Counted from the stretch's first letter, positions 1-9,088 are shown. The stretch is DNA of 64,000 nucleotides from Actinobacillus indolicus (GCF_004519515.1 NZ_CP038145.1:1716001-1780000), one strand, 5' to 3'. Made by a program: numbers and translations. Notes: generated by a model not told the origin, from the sequence alone.

Positions 1-1114
1 AAGTTTCTTGAATGCCGGTTTGTTTTTGGTAGTTTTCTGCGATAAGTTTACGCAACGCTTCCACTTTTTCATTTGGAACTAAGCAGATAATACAACCGCC
101 GAAACCACCGCCTGTCATTCTTGCACCGCCATTTTTGCCGATAGCGACTTGAGCTAATTCAACTAGATAGTCAATTTCTGGGATAGTGATTTCAAAATCA
201 TCACGCATTGAGTCGTGGGATTCGCCCATTAGTACACCTAATTTTTGCATATCGTTGGCTTTCAAGGCTTCAACTGCTTCTAGTACACGATGATTTTCGC
301 TGATAACGTGTTTTGCACGTTTGTAGGCTAATTCATTAAGCTGTTGTAACTCTGCCGCGCGCTCAATAAATTGTTCAGGGCTAACATCTCTTAAGGCTTT
401 AACGCCAAAGAATTGTGCCGCAAATTCACACTCTTGACGGCGACTGTTATATTCCCCTGTAACTAAATCGTGTTTGACGTTAGAGTTAATGATCGCAATG
501 GAATAGCCTTGTGGAACAGGGGTTGGGCTAATGTCTAAACTACGACAGTCGATCATCACAAGGTGATCTTTTTGTCCTAATGCTGAAGTAAGCTGATCCA
601 TATTGCCACAATTTGCACCGACAAATTTATTCTCGGCACGTTGTCCGATTAGGGCGATCTCCGCTAGACTAATCGGTAAATTACCTAACACTTGACAGGT
701 TTTACCGATAGAAATTTCAAGAGCAGCGGACGAACTTAGCCCTGAAGACATCGGCACATCACTGGTCATTGCAATATCTGCCCCTTGAATAAATTCAGGG
801 CAACGCTCTTGAATATATTTCACCACGCCACGCACATAGTTTTTCCATTTATCTTCACTTTGTGGAATTTCTTTTTTAATATCAAAGGCATCGGTTTCGT
901 TAATATCAATCGCATAGACACGCCAAATGGAGTCGTCACGTTTAGCAAAACTCACTGCCATACCGTAATTGATCGCACAAGGCATCACGAAGCCATCGTT
1001 ATAATCGGTATGTTCACCGATAATATTCACACGACCTGGGGCAAAAACGGTTTGTTGTGACGAATAACCAAAATGTTGTTCAAATTGAGTTTGAGAGAGT
1101 TGGATTGGACTCAT
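1..1114 (-). CDS. galK: Galactokinase (C-terminus cut by window edge)
   Basis: Phosphorylates galactose to galactose 1-phosphate with ATP, the first step of the cytoplasmic Leloir pathway. Translating the minus strand from the ATG at 1114 gives 371 codons that run off the window. The family is about 384 residues, so only about a dozen are missing. The galactokinase signature [13 protein letters not shown] lies at residues 27-39 and the GHMP-kinase ATP loop [12 protein letters not shown] at about 121-132. A GGGFGGC motif lies near the end. It follows galT by 77 bp on the same strand, as in the usual galTK operon, and probably depends on the CRP-controlled galT promoter. Family assignment is very secure; operon membership is inferred. 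Confidence 0.97.
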   Translation of the reverse strand, partial: MSPIQLSQTQFEQHFGYSSQQTVFAPGRVNIIGEHTDYNDGFVMPCAINYGMAVSFAKRDDSIWRVYAIDINETDAFDIKKEIPQSEDKWKNYVRGVVKYIQERCPEFIQGADIAMTSDVPMSSGLSSSAALEISIGKTCQVLGNLPISLAEIALIGQRAENKFVGANCGNMDQLTSALGQKDHLVMIDCRSLDISPTPVPQGYSIAIINSNVKHDLVTGEYNSRRQECEFAAQFFGVKALRDVSPEQFIERAAELQQLNELAYKRAKHVISENHRVLEAVEALKANDMQKLGVLMGESHDSMRDDFEITIPEIDYLVELAQVAIGKNGGARMTGGGFGGCIICLVPNEKVEALRKLIAENYQKQTGIQET

Positions 1115-1143
1115 TGTTATCTTCCTTTTCACTATTTTTATTT

Positions 1144-1179
1144 CCCTCCCTCGCTTGCGGGGAGGGTTAGGGTGGGGGG
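1144..1179. repeat. CTCCC/GGGAG palindromic repeat between galT and galK
   Basis: A G/C-rich imperfect palindrome (CCCTCCC, loop with CGCTTGC, GGGGAGGG) followed by TTAGGGTGGGGG. It resembles the CTCTCCC...GGGAGAG elements near 62.9-63.1 kb and is probably the same dispersed family. It sits within the galT-galK gap and could form an mRNA hairpin there; that role is inferred. Confidence 0.55.
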
Positions 1180-1191
1180 AAATTAAAGTAT

Positions 1192-2244
1192 TTATCTTTG
1201 TTTATAATGAACATCTTCACTCACCGCTCTTAATTTTTCAGCGGCTTGCTCTGGGGTTAAATCCCGTTGGGCTTCAGCTAACATCTCATAGCCGACCATA
1301 AATTTCCGCACCGTTGCCGAACGTAATAGCGGCGGATAGAAATAAGCGTGAAGTTGCCAATGTTCAATATCTTGCCCATCTTTAAAGAACGGAGCAAAAT
1401 GCCAGCCCATTGAATAAGGGAAAGCACATTCAAACAGATTATCATAACGGCAAGTGAGCTTTTTAATCGCAAGGGCTAAGTCATCTTTTTCCGCTTCGCT
1501 CAATTCACTCATTCGTTTGATATGACGCTTTGGCATCAAAATGGTTTCATAAGGCCACGCCGCCCAATACGGCACAACAGCAAGCCAATGTTCTGTTTCT
1601 GTAACGGTTCGTGTGCCATCTTTTAGTTCCGCTTGAGCATAATCGACCAATAAATTTGAGCCGTATTGTTCATAGTAACGACGTAAATTTTTATCCTTAG
1701 TTGCAATTTCATTCGGTAAAAACGAGTTGGCCCAAATTTGCCCGTGTGGGTGTGGTTGTGAGCAACCCATCATCGCCCCTTTATTTTCAAAGGCTTGAAC
1801 CCACAGATAATCTTTGCCTAGCTCTTCTAATTGAGCATTCCAAGTATCAACTACACCACGAATTTTTTCCACAGGTAATTCGGGGAGCGTTTTACTATGA
1901 TCAGGCGAAAAACAAATCACCCTAGCTAAACCACGTACCCCTTGAATTTTAAATAACGGATTGTCAGATGGCGGAGCATCTGGCGTATCTTGCATCAAAG
2001 CGGCAAAATCGTTGGCAAATACATAAGTGCCTTGATAATCAGGGTTTACATCGCCTGAAACACGGGTATTCGTCGGACAGAGAAAACACTTTTCATCATA
2101 ACTCGGTAGCTGTTCAACCGCCGCTTTATCCACTTGACCGCTCCACGGACGTTTCGCTCGATGAGGTGAAACTAAAATCCACTCATCTTTCAATGGATTA
2201 TAACGGCGGTGCGGATGATCATTTAACTCAAATTTCTGGCTCAT
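1192..2244 (-). CDS. galT: Galactose-1-phosphate uridylyltransferase
   Basis: Exchanges UMP between UDP-glucose and galactose 1-phosphate, the second Leloir step. The 350-residue product matches the family length. It has the zinc-type pair Cys53-x-x-Cys56 (CFLC) and the active-site HPH in [10 protein letters not shown], where the central His carries the uridylyl group. Zinc and catalytic roles are known for the family; the motifs are visible here. The start is the ATG at 2244, preceded by AAGGATACTCC. It is first in a galT-galK operon with a class II CRP promoter directly upstream. No mutarotase or epimerase gene is in view. Confidence 0.97.
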   Translation of the reverse strand: MSQKFELNDHPHRRYNPLKDEWILVSPHRAKRPWSGQVDKAAVEQLPSYDEKCFLCPTNTRVSGDVNPDYQGTYVFANDFAALMQDTPDAPPSDNPLFKIQGVRGLARVICFSPDHSKTLPELPVEKIRGVVDTWNAQLEELGKDYLWVQAFENKGAMMGCSQPHPHGQIWANSFLPNEIATKDKNLRRYYEQYGSNLLVDYAQAELKDGTRTVTETEHWLAVVPYWAAWPYETILMPKRHIKRMSELSEAEKDDLALAIKKLTCRYDNLFECAFPYSMGWHFAPFFKDGQDIEHWQLHAYFYPPLLRSATVRKFMVGYEMLAEAQRDLTPEQAAEKLRAVSEDVHYKQR

Positions 2245-2273
2245 TTGGAGTATCCTTTCAAAAAATCAGAATT

Positions 2274-2323
2274 AAATGGAGTATAAACGAAAATACTAAA
2301 AAGAGTATGTGAAGCAGATCACA
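2274..2323 (-). promoter_or_regulatory. CRP-dependent class II promoter of galTK
   Basis: A perfect CRP palindrome TGTGA-N6-TCACA lies at 2308-2323. On the minus strand a -10-like TTATACT lies at about 2286-2280, giving a start near 2273-2274. The CRP centre (2315.5) is then about 41.5-42.5 bp upstream of the start, the spacing of class II CRP promoters. Site and spacing are read from the sequence; activation by cAMP-CRP is inferred. Confidence 0.8.
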
Positions 2324-2342
2324 AAATAGGAATGGTAGAACG

Positions 2343-2388
2343 ACAAGCGGTGAGATTTATCTAATTTTTTGCAAATCTCACCGCTTGT
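2343..2388 (-). terminator. Inverted USS pair, terminator after alr
   Basis: ACAAGCGGTGAGAT and its exact complement ATCTCACCGCTTGT flank an A/T-rich loop, giving a 14-bp perfect stem 5 bp after the alr stop. Both arms are uptake signal sequences. Paired USSs acting as terminators are known in Pasteurellaceae; termination here is inferred. Confidence 0.75.
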
Positions 2389-2393
2389 AAGTC

Positions 2394-3518
2394 TTAATCT
2401 TTGTACTCAATAATAACCCTTGGGGTTAATTTGGTTATCAGCTCATAATTGATAACGCCAATGGCTTCAGCGACTTCTTCGATTAACAATTTCTCTCCCC
2501 AAAGTTCTACTTCATCGCCGACTTTGTCTTGGCTATCTACACCGAGATCAACGGTCATCATATCCATTGAAACACGCCCAACAATCGGCACTTTTCTGCC
2601 ATTAATAAATACAGGTGTGCCTTCAGGGGCGTTGCGTGGATATCCATCGCCATAGCCAATCGCAACTACGCCAATTTTAGTGTCTTGCGGGCTGACCCAA
2701 GCTCCGCCGTAGCCAACAGGTTCGCCCGCTTTATGGGTTCTGACAGCAATTAATGAAGAAGAGAGTGTCATCACAGGTTTAAAACCTAAGTCGGTAATTG
2801 GCTGAGCGTGTGGTGAAATACCGTGCATAATAATCCCTGGACGCACCCAGTCATAATGGGCTTCTTTCCAATACAAAATACCGCTTGATGCAGAAATACT
2901 GCGTTCCACATCATAATTTCGGCTCACCGCTTCAAAGGTAGCGATTTGTTTTTCCGTATAGCCACAATCTGGTTCGTCTGCTCGGCTAAAGTGGCTGACG
3001 AAATTGATGTTTTCAACTAAAGGACACTGTTTTAAACGTTGATAAAATTCAGGAACTTGTTCTGGGTGAACACCTAAGCGGTGCATTCCCGTATCAATTT
3101 TTAGCCAAACGGTAATCGGGAAATAGATTTTTGTTTTTCGTTTCCAAAAGCCTTTCTCTTTTTCGGCTTGCCATTCTTGAGCGACTTTTTCAAGCAATTC
3201 TAGTTGTTCAATGCAATGGATAACGGTATCAAAACGGCGGGAGAGTGTTTTGAGCAACTCTTCACGATCAAAAAAACCTTCAAGCAACAAAATTTTACCT
3301 GCATAGCCACTTTCTTGAATGGTTAGGGCTTCTTTTATCCGTGCAACACCAAAGGCTTCCACCTGATCTTCTAGGTTTTTTATCACTGGACGAATACCTT
3401 GTCCGTAAGCATTGGCTTTGACGACAGCACAAATTTTACTGTTCGGGGCAAGGGATTTTATTAAGCGCATATTGTGACGTAATGCATTACCATTGATCGT
3501 TGCTGTTGCGGGTTTCAT
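2394..3518 (-). CDS. alr: Alanine racemase
   Basis: PLP enzyme that interconverts L- and D-alanine for peptidoglycan. From the ATG at 3518 it is 374 residues. An upstream in-frame start would add eight residues, but AAGGA lies about 10 bases before 3518, which favours the internal ATG. The PLP lysine is Lys34 in AVVKANAYGQG, the same position as in E. coli Alr. The second catalytic base is probably the Tyr in VGYGGAW. It is slightly longer than E. coli Alr (359), because of a lysine-rich insert before VWLKIDTGMHRLG. It looks monocistronic, with a USS-pair terminator after it. Confidence 0.96.
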   Translation of the reverse strand: MKPATATINGNALRHNMRLIKSLAPNSKICAVVKANAYGQGIRPVIKNLEDQVEAFGVARIKEALTIQESGYAGKILLLEGFFDREELLKTLSRRFDTVIHCIEQLELLEKVAQEWQAEKEKGFWKRKTKIYFPITVWLKIDTGMHRLGVHPEQVPEFYQRLKQCPLVENINFVSHFSRADEPDCGYTEKQIATFEAVSRNYDVERSISASSGILYWKEAHYDWVRPGIIMHGISPHAQPITDLGFKPVMTLSSSLIAVRTHKAGEPVGYGGAWVSPQDTKIGVVAIGYGDGYPRNAPEGTPVFINGRKVPIVGRVSMDMMTVDLGVDSQDKVGDEVELWGEKLLIEEVAEAIGVINYELITKLTPRVIIEYKD

Positions 3519-3640
3519 GTGAGTTCCATCCTTAATTATCATGAGTCAAATTATACGCCTAAATTTGTAAAAATCCTTATAAATTAGGGTGAAAATGGTT
3601 ACTATATCGTCATCATTCGTTCTAGTTTAAGGAGAAGACT

Positions 3641-4561
3641 ATGTTGTTTGAGCTTGATTTTGCCATGGTGCCGATTGTATTTGTGGTTTTGGTGGTATTT
3701 ATCCTGTTATCCACCATTAAGACTGTGCCACAAGGCTTTCATTGGACGATTGAACGCTTTGGGCGTTATACCAAAACTTTAACGCCAGGGTTAAATATCG
3801 TCGTGCCTTTTATTGATCGTGTTGGACGTAAGATCAATATGATGGAACAAGTCTTGGATATTCCATCACAAGAAGTGATTTCTAAGGATAATGCAAGCGT
3901 GGCAATCGATGCTGTATGCTTTGTTCAAGTGATTGATGCACGCCGAGCGGCTTATGAAGTGAATCATTTAGAACAGGCGATTGTGAATTTGACCATGACC
4001 AATATGCGTACCGTTTTAGGTTCAATGGATTTAGATGATATGCTCTCACAGCGAGATCTGATCAATGGCAGATTATTAGCGATTGTGGATGAAGCGACAA
4101 ATATTTGGGGAGTAAAAGTCACCCGTATTGAAATCCGAGACGTTCGCCCACCAAAAGAGCTTGTGGAAGCAATGAATGCACAGATGAAGGCAGAACGTAA
4201 TAAACGTGCGGATATTTTAGAAGCAGAAGGGATTCGTCAGGCAGAAATTTTGCGTGCTGAAGGGGAAAAACAAGCTCGCATTCTAAAAGCAGAAGGGGAG
4301 CGACAAGAAGCCTTTTTACAAGCGGAAGCCCGTGAGCGTGCCGCAGAAGCCGAAGCGAAAGCAACGCAAATGGTATCTGAAGCGATAGCGAGTGGTGATA
4401 CCAAAGCGATTAATTACTTTATTGCTCAAAAATATACGGAAGCGATTCGTGAAATTGGCTCTGCGGACAACAGTAAAGTGGTGCTTATGCCGTTAGAAGC
4501 AGGGAATTTAATTGGTTCGGTGGCAGGTATTGCGGAGTTACTTAAGAGCGATAAGAAATAG
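3641..4561 (+). CDS. qmcA: SPFH/band-7 membrane protein, QmcA family
   Basis: Membrane scaffold of the stomatin/prohibitin superfamily, anchored in the inner membrane and associated with FtsH-type quality control in E. coli. There is one N-terminal membrane segment (about residues 5-27), a band-7 domain, then a long Ala/Glu-rich coiled coil with repeated AEG(E/I)RQA units at about 185-245. The ATG at 3641 follows GGAGA. It is 306 residues, close to E. coli QmcA. The next gene encodes an NfeD-like partner 9 bp downstream; the SPFH-NfeD pairing is a widely conserved operon, as in E. coli qmcA-ybbJ. Confidence 0.9.
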   Translation: MLFELDFAMVPIVFVVLVVFILLSTIKTVPQGFHWTIERFGRYTKTLTPGLNIVVPFIDRVGRKINMMEQVLDIPSQEVISKDNASVAIDAVCFVQVIDARRAAYEVNHLEQAIVNLTMTNMRTVLGSMDLDDMLSQRDLINGRLLAIVDEATNIWGVKVTRIEIRDVRPPKELVEAMNAQMKAERNKRADILEAEGIRQAEILRAEGEKQARILKAEGERQEAFLQAEARERAAEAEAKATQMVSEAIASGDTKAINYFIAQKYTEAIREIGSADNSKVVLMPLEAGNLIGSVAGIAELLKSDKK

Positions 4562-4570
4562 GGGGAAGTG

Positions 4571-5011
4571 ATGGAATGGCTTTCAGGTTGGACAGTGTGG
4601 CTGATTTTCGGCTTTATATTACTGATCTTAGAAACGGTTATCGCAGGGATTTTTATTATGTGGTGGGGCTTTGCGGCACTGATTGTTGCACTCATGGTCG
4701 CATTATTTCCTGATGTTGCTTTTGGCTGGCAAGCCACAATCTTTGCAGTATTAGCAGTACTCTTTAGCGTAGCATGGTGGAAATATCAACATAGTAAAGA
4801 TAAGCAAGAAGATCAGAATGTAGATCTGAATGCACGAGATCACGCTATGATCGGCTCGCAAGGTGTGATCGTCGAAATCCTTGAAAATGGTATCGCCCGT
4901 GGCAAATTTGGCGATACCACTTGGCGAGTAGTTGGAGCAGAATTGAACCTAGGCGATACCGTGACTGTGGTTAAAGTGGATGGTATTACTTTGTTTGTAG
5001 TGAAGAAATAG
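4571..5011 (+). CDS. NfeD-like membrane protein (YbbJ type)
   Basis: Partner of the SPFH protein encoded just upstream. There are two or three hydrophobic segments in the first 75 residues (after EWLSGWTVWL), then a C-terminal OB-fold-like NfeD domain with IGSQGVIVE, GKFGDTTWRV and VDGITLFV. It is about 146 residues, a short NfeD lacking the protease domain of long forms. A GTG at 4568 is also possible, but the ATG at 4571 sits better behind GGGGGAAG. NfeD proteins are thought to modulate SPFH assemblies; a specific role here is not shown. A degenerate USS pair after the stop probably ends the operon. Confidence 0.85.
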   Translation: MEWLSGWTVWLIFGFILLILETVIAGIFIMWWGFAALIVALMVALFPDVAFGWQATIFAVLAVLFSVAWWKYQHSKDKQEDQNVDLNARDHAMIGSQGVIVEILENGIARGKFGDTTWRVVGAELNLGDTVTVVKVDGITLFVVKK

Positions 5012-5047
5012 TCTTTAAACTACGCCTTGTGTTAATTATCTATATAA

Positions 5048-5092
5048 ACAAGCGGTGACTTTTCTGCAGTATTTTGCAAAAGTGACTGCGGT
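5048..5092 (+). terminator. Degenerate inverted USS pair after nfeD
   Basis: ACAAGCGGTGACTTTT and AAAAGTGACTGCGG can pair with two mismatches, and a T-rich stretch (TTATTTTTC) follows. It lies just after the nfeD stop in the right orientation for a terminator of the qmcA-nfeD operon. Confidence 0.55.
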
Positions 5093-5111
5093 TATTTTTC
5101 CTTATAGGTGA

Positions 5112-5270
5112 AGTTTAGAAATGGAAGCAGTGAACGATAAAATTATTTTAAGTAAGCCTAAAGCCGTGAGAGAAGGGTGGGCTATGTCAGCACAAGAAAT
5201 AGCATTAGCTGAAGATGATAAGGTATTGCTTGATGTTCCTGCTGAAAATGAGGATGAATGGGTATGGTAA
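5112..5270 (+). pseudogene. 5'-truncated PemI/MazE-type antitoxin
   Basis: From 5112 the frame reads SLEMEAVNDKIILSKPK, then REGWA, and ends in EDEWVW at the stop 5268-5270. This matches the second half of AbrB-fold antitoxins of the PemI/MazE kind: end of the DNA-binding domain, a KPREGW-like linker and an acidic tail ending in W-x-W. The N-terminal DNA-binding half is absent; a stop at 5109 precedes. An ATG at 5121 could still start a 49-residue peptide holding only the toxin-binding tail. It overlaps the start of the toxin remnant, the usual antitoxin-toxin arrangement. Family assignment is from motif memory, not a search. Confidence 0.75.
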
Positions 5271-5460
5271 GAGATGAAATTTATTTAGTAAATCTTACTC
5301 CAAAATAAGGGAGTTAAATTCAAAAAACTGCTTCTTGCATAATTATTTAACCACCCGACCACTTACTCACAACTTTAATCCCCCCAATAACTACGGGCTT
5401 TTGTCCCGCACCTTTTTGTATTCCTGTTGAATTTCAAGGCAAGAAAGCAAGGACTATGTT
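5264..5460 (+). pseudogene. Decayed PemK/MazF-type toxin
   Basis: The ATG at 5264 overlaps the antitoxin stop and begins MVRDEIYLVNLTPK, a typical MazF/PemK N-terminus, then hits TAA at 5306. The same frame continues recognisably through further stops: GS, stop, IQKTASCIII, stop, then PITTGFCPAPFC and IPVEFQGKK. Intact members read roughly KGSEIQKTRPCIIISPDD and TTGFRPAPFRIPVEFQGKK. At least three stops, Cys replacing expected Arg twice, and loss of the C-terminus show that the endoribonuclease is dead. Homology tails off near 5440-5460. Confidence 0.78.
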
Positions 5461-5490
5461 TATCCTGTTTCATTATCCCATTTTCGGGCC

Positions 5491-5541
5491 ATTCATTACC
5501 ATAATGAATGATACTTTCTACTTGACGTAGAAAGTATCATT
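5491..5541. other. Two back-to-back hairpins before the 65-codon ORF
   Basis: ATTCATTA/TAATGAAT (5491-5509) abuts a perfect 15-bp stem AATGATACTTTCTAC/GTAGAAAGTATCATT with a TTGAC loop (5507-5541). No long T-run follows the second stem, so a simple terminator is doubtful. It may be an operator, an mRNA structure or a small palindromic element. It marks the junction between the toxin remnant and the next gene pair. Confidence 0.5.
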
Positions 5542-5574
5542 AACAATTAATGCTAAACCCAACGGAGCTAGATT

Positions 5575-5772
5575 ATGAAGGCTTATATGATTGAATATAC
5601 ATACGATGGACTACCTGCCACCCGTTCTTTTCATTTTGTCGATGCAAGAAATGAAAAAATAGCTCGTATTCTTGCAGAAGAATATATTTTACGTTTACTT
5701 GAATTACGTTTCAAAAAGCAAATGGCTTTTGAAATTGTGAGTTTTAAAGAGTTAAGTGAAGGGGCTGAATAA
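5575..5772 (+). CDS. Small hypothetical protein, 65 residues
   Basis: I do not recognise this family. The product is soluble and mixed-charge: MKAYMIEYTYDG, then DARNEKIARILAEEYILRLLELRFKK, probably a beta-alpha arrangement with one amphipathic helix, and no signal peptide. The ATG at 5575 follows AACGGAGCTAGATT, a usable ribosome binding site. Its TAA overlaps the ATG of the secreted-protein gene by one base, so the two are translationally coupled. Coupling to a broken gene suggests that this too may be a relic, but the frame is intact. Confidence 0.55.
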   Translation: MKAYMIEYTYDGLPATRSFHFVDARNEKIARILAEEYILRLLELRFKKQMAFEIVSFKELSEGAE

Positions 5773-6194
5773 TGTTAAAGAAATTATTGTTAGGCCTAAT
5801 TGGGTTAAGTATTGCTTTTAGCGCTCATGCCCAAGTTATTAATACAAAATCTGATCTGTATGATTTTCTATCTATGCGTGCTAGAAATGCAGGTTTTGAT
5901 ATTTTTGAGCGAAAAGGAAACATTTTCATACAAGCTTCCAACGATATTGGTTTCATGATCACTGGGCTTTCTGAAAACCCAAACCAACTGAATTTTGCAG
6001 CTGTCAAGAGAAATTGCACTGTGTCTTAAAAGATGGAACAAATGGCACTAAGTGTTGATATAGTTGTTGATGGAAGTGGGGGTAATTGTGCATATGGAGA
6101 TCTTCGTAGTTTTTATCTTCCTATCACTGAAGAAAATTATATTAAGCATTTCGACAATTTTATGGATCGTTTAGGTGAAATTAACCAGAAATAA
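5772..6194 (+). pseudogene. Small secreted protein gene with in-frame stop
   Basis: Begins with a clear signal peptide (MLKKLLLGLIGLSIAFSAHA, cleaved before QVIN). An 85-residue frame stops at TAA 6027-6029 after CTVS. The same frame reopens at once and runs to a second stop at 6192-6194. The downstream half contains MALSVDIVVDG, NCAYGDLRSFYLP and HFDNFMDRLGEI, and looks protein-like. An intact ancestor would be about 140 residues with two Cys able to bridge. Family unknown. A single base change could restore it, so a recent nonsense mutation or a sequence error are both possible. An ATG at 6033 lacks a good ribosome site. Confidence 0.6.
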
Positions 6195-6254
6195 TAAAAG
6201 TCAGTAACAGTTTCGTAAGAAATTGATAAAAGTGACCGCTTGTATTTTTGATGA

Positions 6255-8468
6255 TCACCCCAACTCCTGCGGATCAATATCCACCGTCAATCGAATATCG
6301 CTTCGCAGGAACTGTTCTTTTTGCTCATCAAAACGATCTAACAACTGTTGGATCGCACTTCTTGCCGAATGTTGAATAAGTAACTGCCAGCGATAATGTC
6401 CTGCTTTTTTTGCCATCGGAGCGTTGAAAGGCCCAAGTAGCTGAAAGCCTTGCCAGCCGTTTTCAGTGATAATTTGGTGTAAACAAGCGGTCAGATCTTG
6501 CAAAAAATTTGCAACTTTATCGTTATCTCTACCTGTCGCTCGCATCAGCACTTGCGAAGAAAACGGCGGTAGGCTCATTATTTTTCGCATCGCTAAGGCT
6601 TGGCTGGCAAAGGCAAGGTAGCCGTCGTTGAGTAAGCTGGTCAGTAACGGGTGATCGGGATAATGCGTTTGTAACACCACATCTCCTTGCTTTTCCGCCC
6701 GTCCTGCTCGCCCTGATACTTGCACATAAAGCTGTGCCAAGCGTTCTTCTGCACGGTAATCGGTGGAAAACAGGCTACTATCTACATTCACGATGGCGAC
6801 TAAAGTCACATTCGGGAAATGGTGTCCTTTGGCTAACATCTGTGTGCCGATCAAAATTTGGCTTTTGCCTGCTTGGATTTCGGCAAGGTGTTGTTCCAAC
6901 GAGCCTTTACGAGCGGTGCTGTCACGGTCAATACGAGTAATGCTGTATTGCGGAAAACGCTGTGCCAGCACTTGTTCCAGCTGTTCCGTGCCGATCCCTG
7001 TGGTGATTAAATTAACCGAGCCACAATGTCCGCACTGACGTGGAATGGCTTTTTGTGAAGCACAGTGATGGCAACGCAAAACTCGCTGTTTTTGGTGATA
7101 AGTAAAGGGTTTATCACAGGACGGGCAATCGGCAATCCAGCCACATTCGTGACAAAGCAACACAGGGGCAAAACCCCGTCTGTTCAAAAATAACATCACT
7201 TGATTGCCTTTTTCCAAGTGGCTTTGCATCATTGCCAACAACTTTTCCGATAAACCTGAATAAATCCGCTGTTTTTTCAAATCAATTAACGTTTGCTTGG
7301 AAAATTGAGCATTGCCAGCCCTTGCATTAAGCTGAAGTTCGATAAATTTACCGTTTTGCACATTTTGCAAACTTTCAAAACTTGGCGTTGCCGAGCCGAG
7401 AATAATCGGAATGTTGTTATTTTTCGCCCGAAGCACCGCCAAATCCCGTGCGTGATAACGCCAGCCGTCTTGCTGTTTGAACGAGCCGTCGTGTTCTTCA
7501 TCAATGATAATTAAGCCGAGTTGCTGAAACTGGGTGAACAAGGCGGAACGTGTGCCTATCACAATCGCACTTTCGCCATTTTTTGCCCTAAGCCACGCAT
7601 TGAGCCGTTGTGTGTCGTTGAGATGGGAATGCAATGCGTCAATTTCCACATTAAAACGAGCTTGGAAACGCTGAATGGTTTGTGGGGTCAGCCCGATTTC
7701 AGGCACTAACACCAACACTTGCTCGCCCCGTTTCAGCACTTCTTCGATCACTTGCAAATAGACTTCCGTTTTCCCTGAGCCTGTAACCCCATTGAGCAAA
7801 AACGCCCCGAAGCCTTGCTGATAATGCAAACGGCTAACGACAAGGGTTTGCTGTTTATTCAACGTTAAACGGTTTTGGCTATTGCAAATCGGCTGTTCGC
7901 CCAGTTTTTCCTGCCAACTTTGCACATTAAAAGGAAGCTCAACCTTTTCCAGATACCCTTTTTCAAGCAAGGCTTTCCAAACCGCAGGGCTACAAGCGGT
8001 CGGCTTTTCAAAGAAATTTGCAAATTCCGCCAGTTCGCTTAATAGCTCTTGTTGCTTTTTCGCTTTTTGAACTACGCCGTTGGTAAGTGCTTTTCTGCCG
8101 TTTTCCGTGACAACGAAATAGTCTGGGGTGGTGCGTTCGCTACTTTCCCCTTGTCGCAATTTGACAGGCAAGGCACTTTGTAGCACTTCGCCGAAAGGGG
8201 CGTGATAATAACGGCTCGCCCACTGCAAGAGTTGCCACATCTCAGCATCAAACAACGCTTGTTCATCTAACACTTGCTCAATCGGTTTCAGTTTTTCGGT
8301 GGGAATATCTGACGTGGTTGGAAAATCCACCACAATCCCGATTTTACGCTGGCGACCAAAAGGCACAACAACCCTAGCCCCTTTCACCACATTTTCAAAA
8401 TGCGTTGGAAGCAGGTAATCGAAATAACGTGCCAACGGCACAGGTAGAGCAATTCGGATGAGGTTCAT
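6255..8468 (-). CDS. priA: Primosomal protein N', replication-restart helicase
   Basis: 3'-to-5' DNA helicase that recognises stalled forks and reloads DnaB. It is 737 residues, close to E. coli PriA (732). The N-terminal fork-binding domain (MNLIRIALPVPLARYFDYLLP) is followed by Walker A GVTGSGKTEVYL, Walker B DEEH, and a zinc-binding insert with eight Cys in CHECGWIADCPSC and CHHC...CGHC pairs, all intact. Two USS copies lie inside the gene. It is last in an overlapping minus-strand operon behind a LysE-type exporter whose stop overlaps the priA start. Confidence 0.97.
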   Translation of the reverse strand: MNLIRIALPVPLARYFDYLLPTHFENVVKGARVVVPFGRQRKIGIVVDFPTTSDIPTEKLKPIEQVLDEQALFDAEMWQLLQWASRYYHAPFGEVLQSALPVKLRQGESSERTTPDYFVVTENGRKALTNGVVQKAKKQQELLSELAEFANFFEKPTACSPAVWKALLEKGYLEKVELPFNVQSWQEKLGEQPICNSQNRLTLNKQQTLVVSRLHYQQGFGAFLLNGVTGSGKTEVYLQVIEEVLKRGEQVLVLVPEIGLTPQTIQRFQARFNVEIDALHSHLNDTQRLNAWLRAKNGESAIVIGTRSALFTQFQQLGLIIIDEEHDGSFKQQDGWRYHARDLAVLRAKNNNIPIILGSATPSFESLQNVQNGKFIELQLNARAGNAQFSKQTLIDLKKQRIYSGLSEKLLAMMQSHLEKGNQVMLFLNRRGFAPVLLCHECGWIADCPSCDKPFTYHQKQRVLRCHHCASQKAIPRQCGHCGSVNLITTGIGTEQLEQVLAQRFPQYSITRIDRDSTARKGSLEQHLAEIQAGKSQILIGTQMLAKGHHFPNVTLVAIVNVDSSLFSTDYRAEERLAQLYVQVSGRAGRAEKQGDVVLQTHYPDHPLLTSLLNDGYLAFASQALAMRKIMSLPPFSSQVLMRATGRDNDKVANFLQDLTACLHQIITENGWQGFQLLGPFNAPMAKKAGHYRWQLLIQHSARSAIQQLLDRFDEQKEQFLRSDIRLTVDIDPQELG

Positions 8469-9088
8469 TAACGAGATAACGCCATTTTTAAGCCTAAACT
8501 AATAAATACGATACCGCAAATGCGATTCATGATTTTACCAATAGTTTGGTTTTTACGTAACAAGTTGCCCACTTGAGTGGAGCTAATCACTAAAATTGAA
8601 CACCATATTGTGCTGGTTGTCAGAAAAGTCAAGCCGAGTAGTAAAAAAGGCAAAAAGGTATTCTGTGTGCCGATAGAGACAAATTGCGGTAGTAATGCTA
8701 AGAAAAAGAGCACTACTTTAGGATTGAGCAGGTTGGTAAATACCCCTTGAAAATAGATTTTCTTTAAAGGAAGTTTTTGTAATTGATCCGATTGTACTTC
8801 AAAATGCGTACGCCATGATTTAATGCCTAAATAAATTAAATAGAGCGCACCTGCATATTTAATGATCTCAAATAATGTCGGTGAATGGGCAATAATTTGT
8901 GCAAGCCCAAGAGAAACAGCCAAAATATGTAGAAAAATACCGCTTAAAATACCGAATGCAGACATTATGCCCGATTTGAACCCTTCACCAATACTGCGTG
9001 TTAAAATATAAATCGTATCTGAACCAGGGGTTAAATTTAATAAAATAGAAGCTAATACAAAGCCCCAATAATTTTCAATGCCGTACAT
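8468..9088 (-). CDS. LysE/RhtB-family amino-acid exporter
   Basis: Inner-membrane exporter of the LysE/RhtB superfamily, 206 residues with about six membrane helices, the family norm. The N-terminal family motif is LNLTPGSDTIYIL; PGPD is usual and here it is PGSD. NLLNPKVVLFFLALLPQF is another family signature. The substrate is probably an amino acid such as threonine, homoserine or lysine but cannot be told from sequence. It overlaps the upstream EamA gene by 14 bp and touches priA, so all four genes share a transcript. Confidence 0.88.
   Translation of the reverse strand: MYGIENYWGFVLASILLNLTPGSDTIYILTRSIGEGFKSGIMSAFGILSGIFLHILAVSLGLAQIIAHSPTLFEIIKYAGALYLIYLGIKSWRTHFEVQSDQLQKLPLKKIYFQGVFTNLLNPKVVLFFLALLPQFVSIGTQNTFLPFLLLGLTFLTTSTIWCSILVISSTQVGNLLRKNQTIGKIMNRICGIVFISLGLKMALSR

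Noticed and set aside
785..1060. Plus-strand open frame of 91 codons opposite galK
   Set aside because: It is antisense to a clearly coding galactokinase, with no family resemblance.
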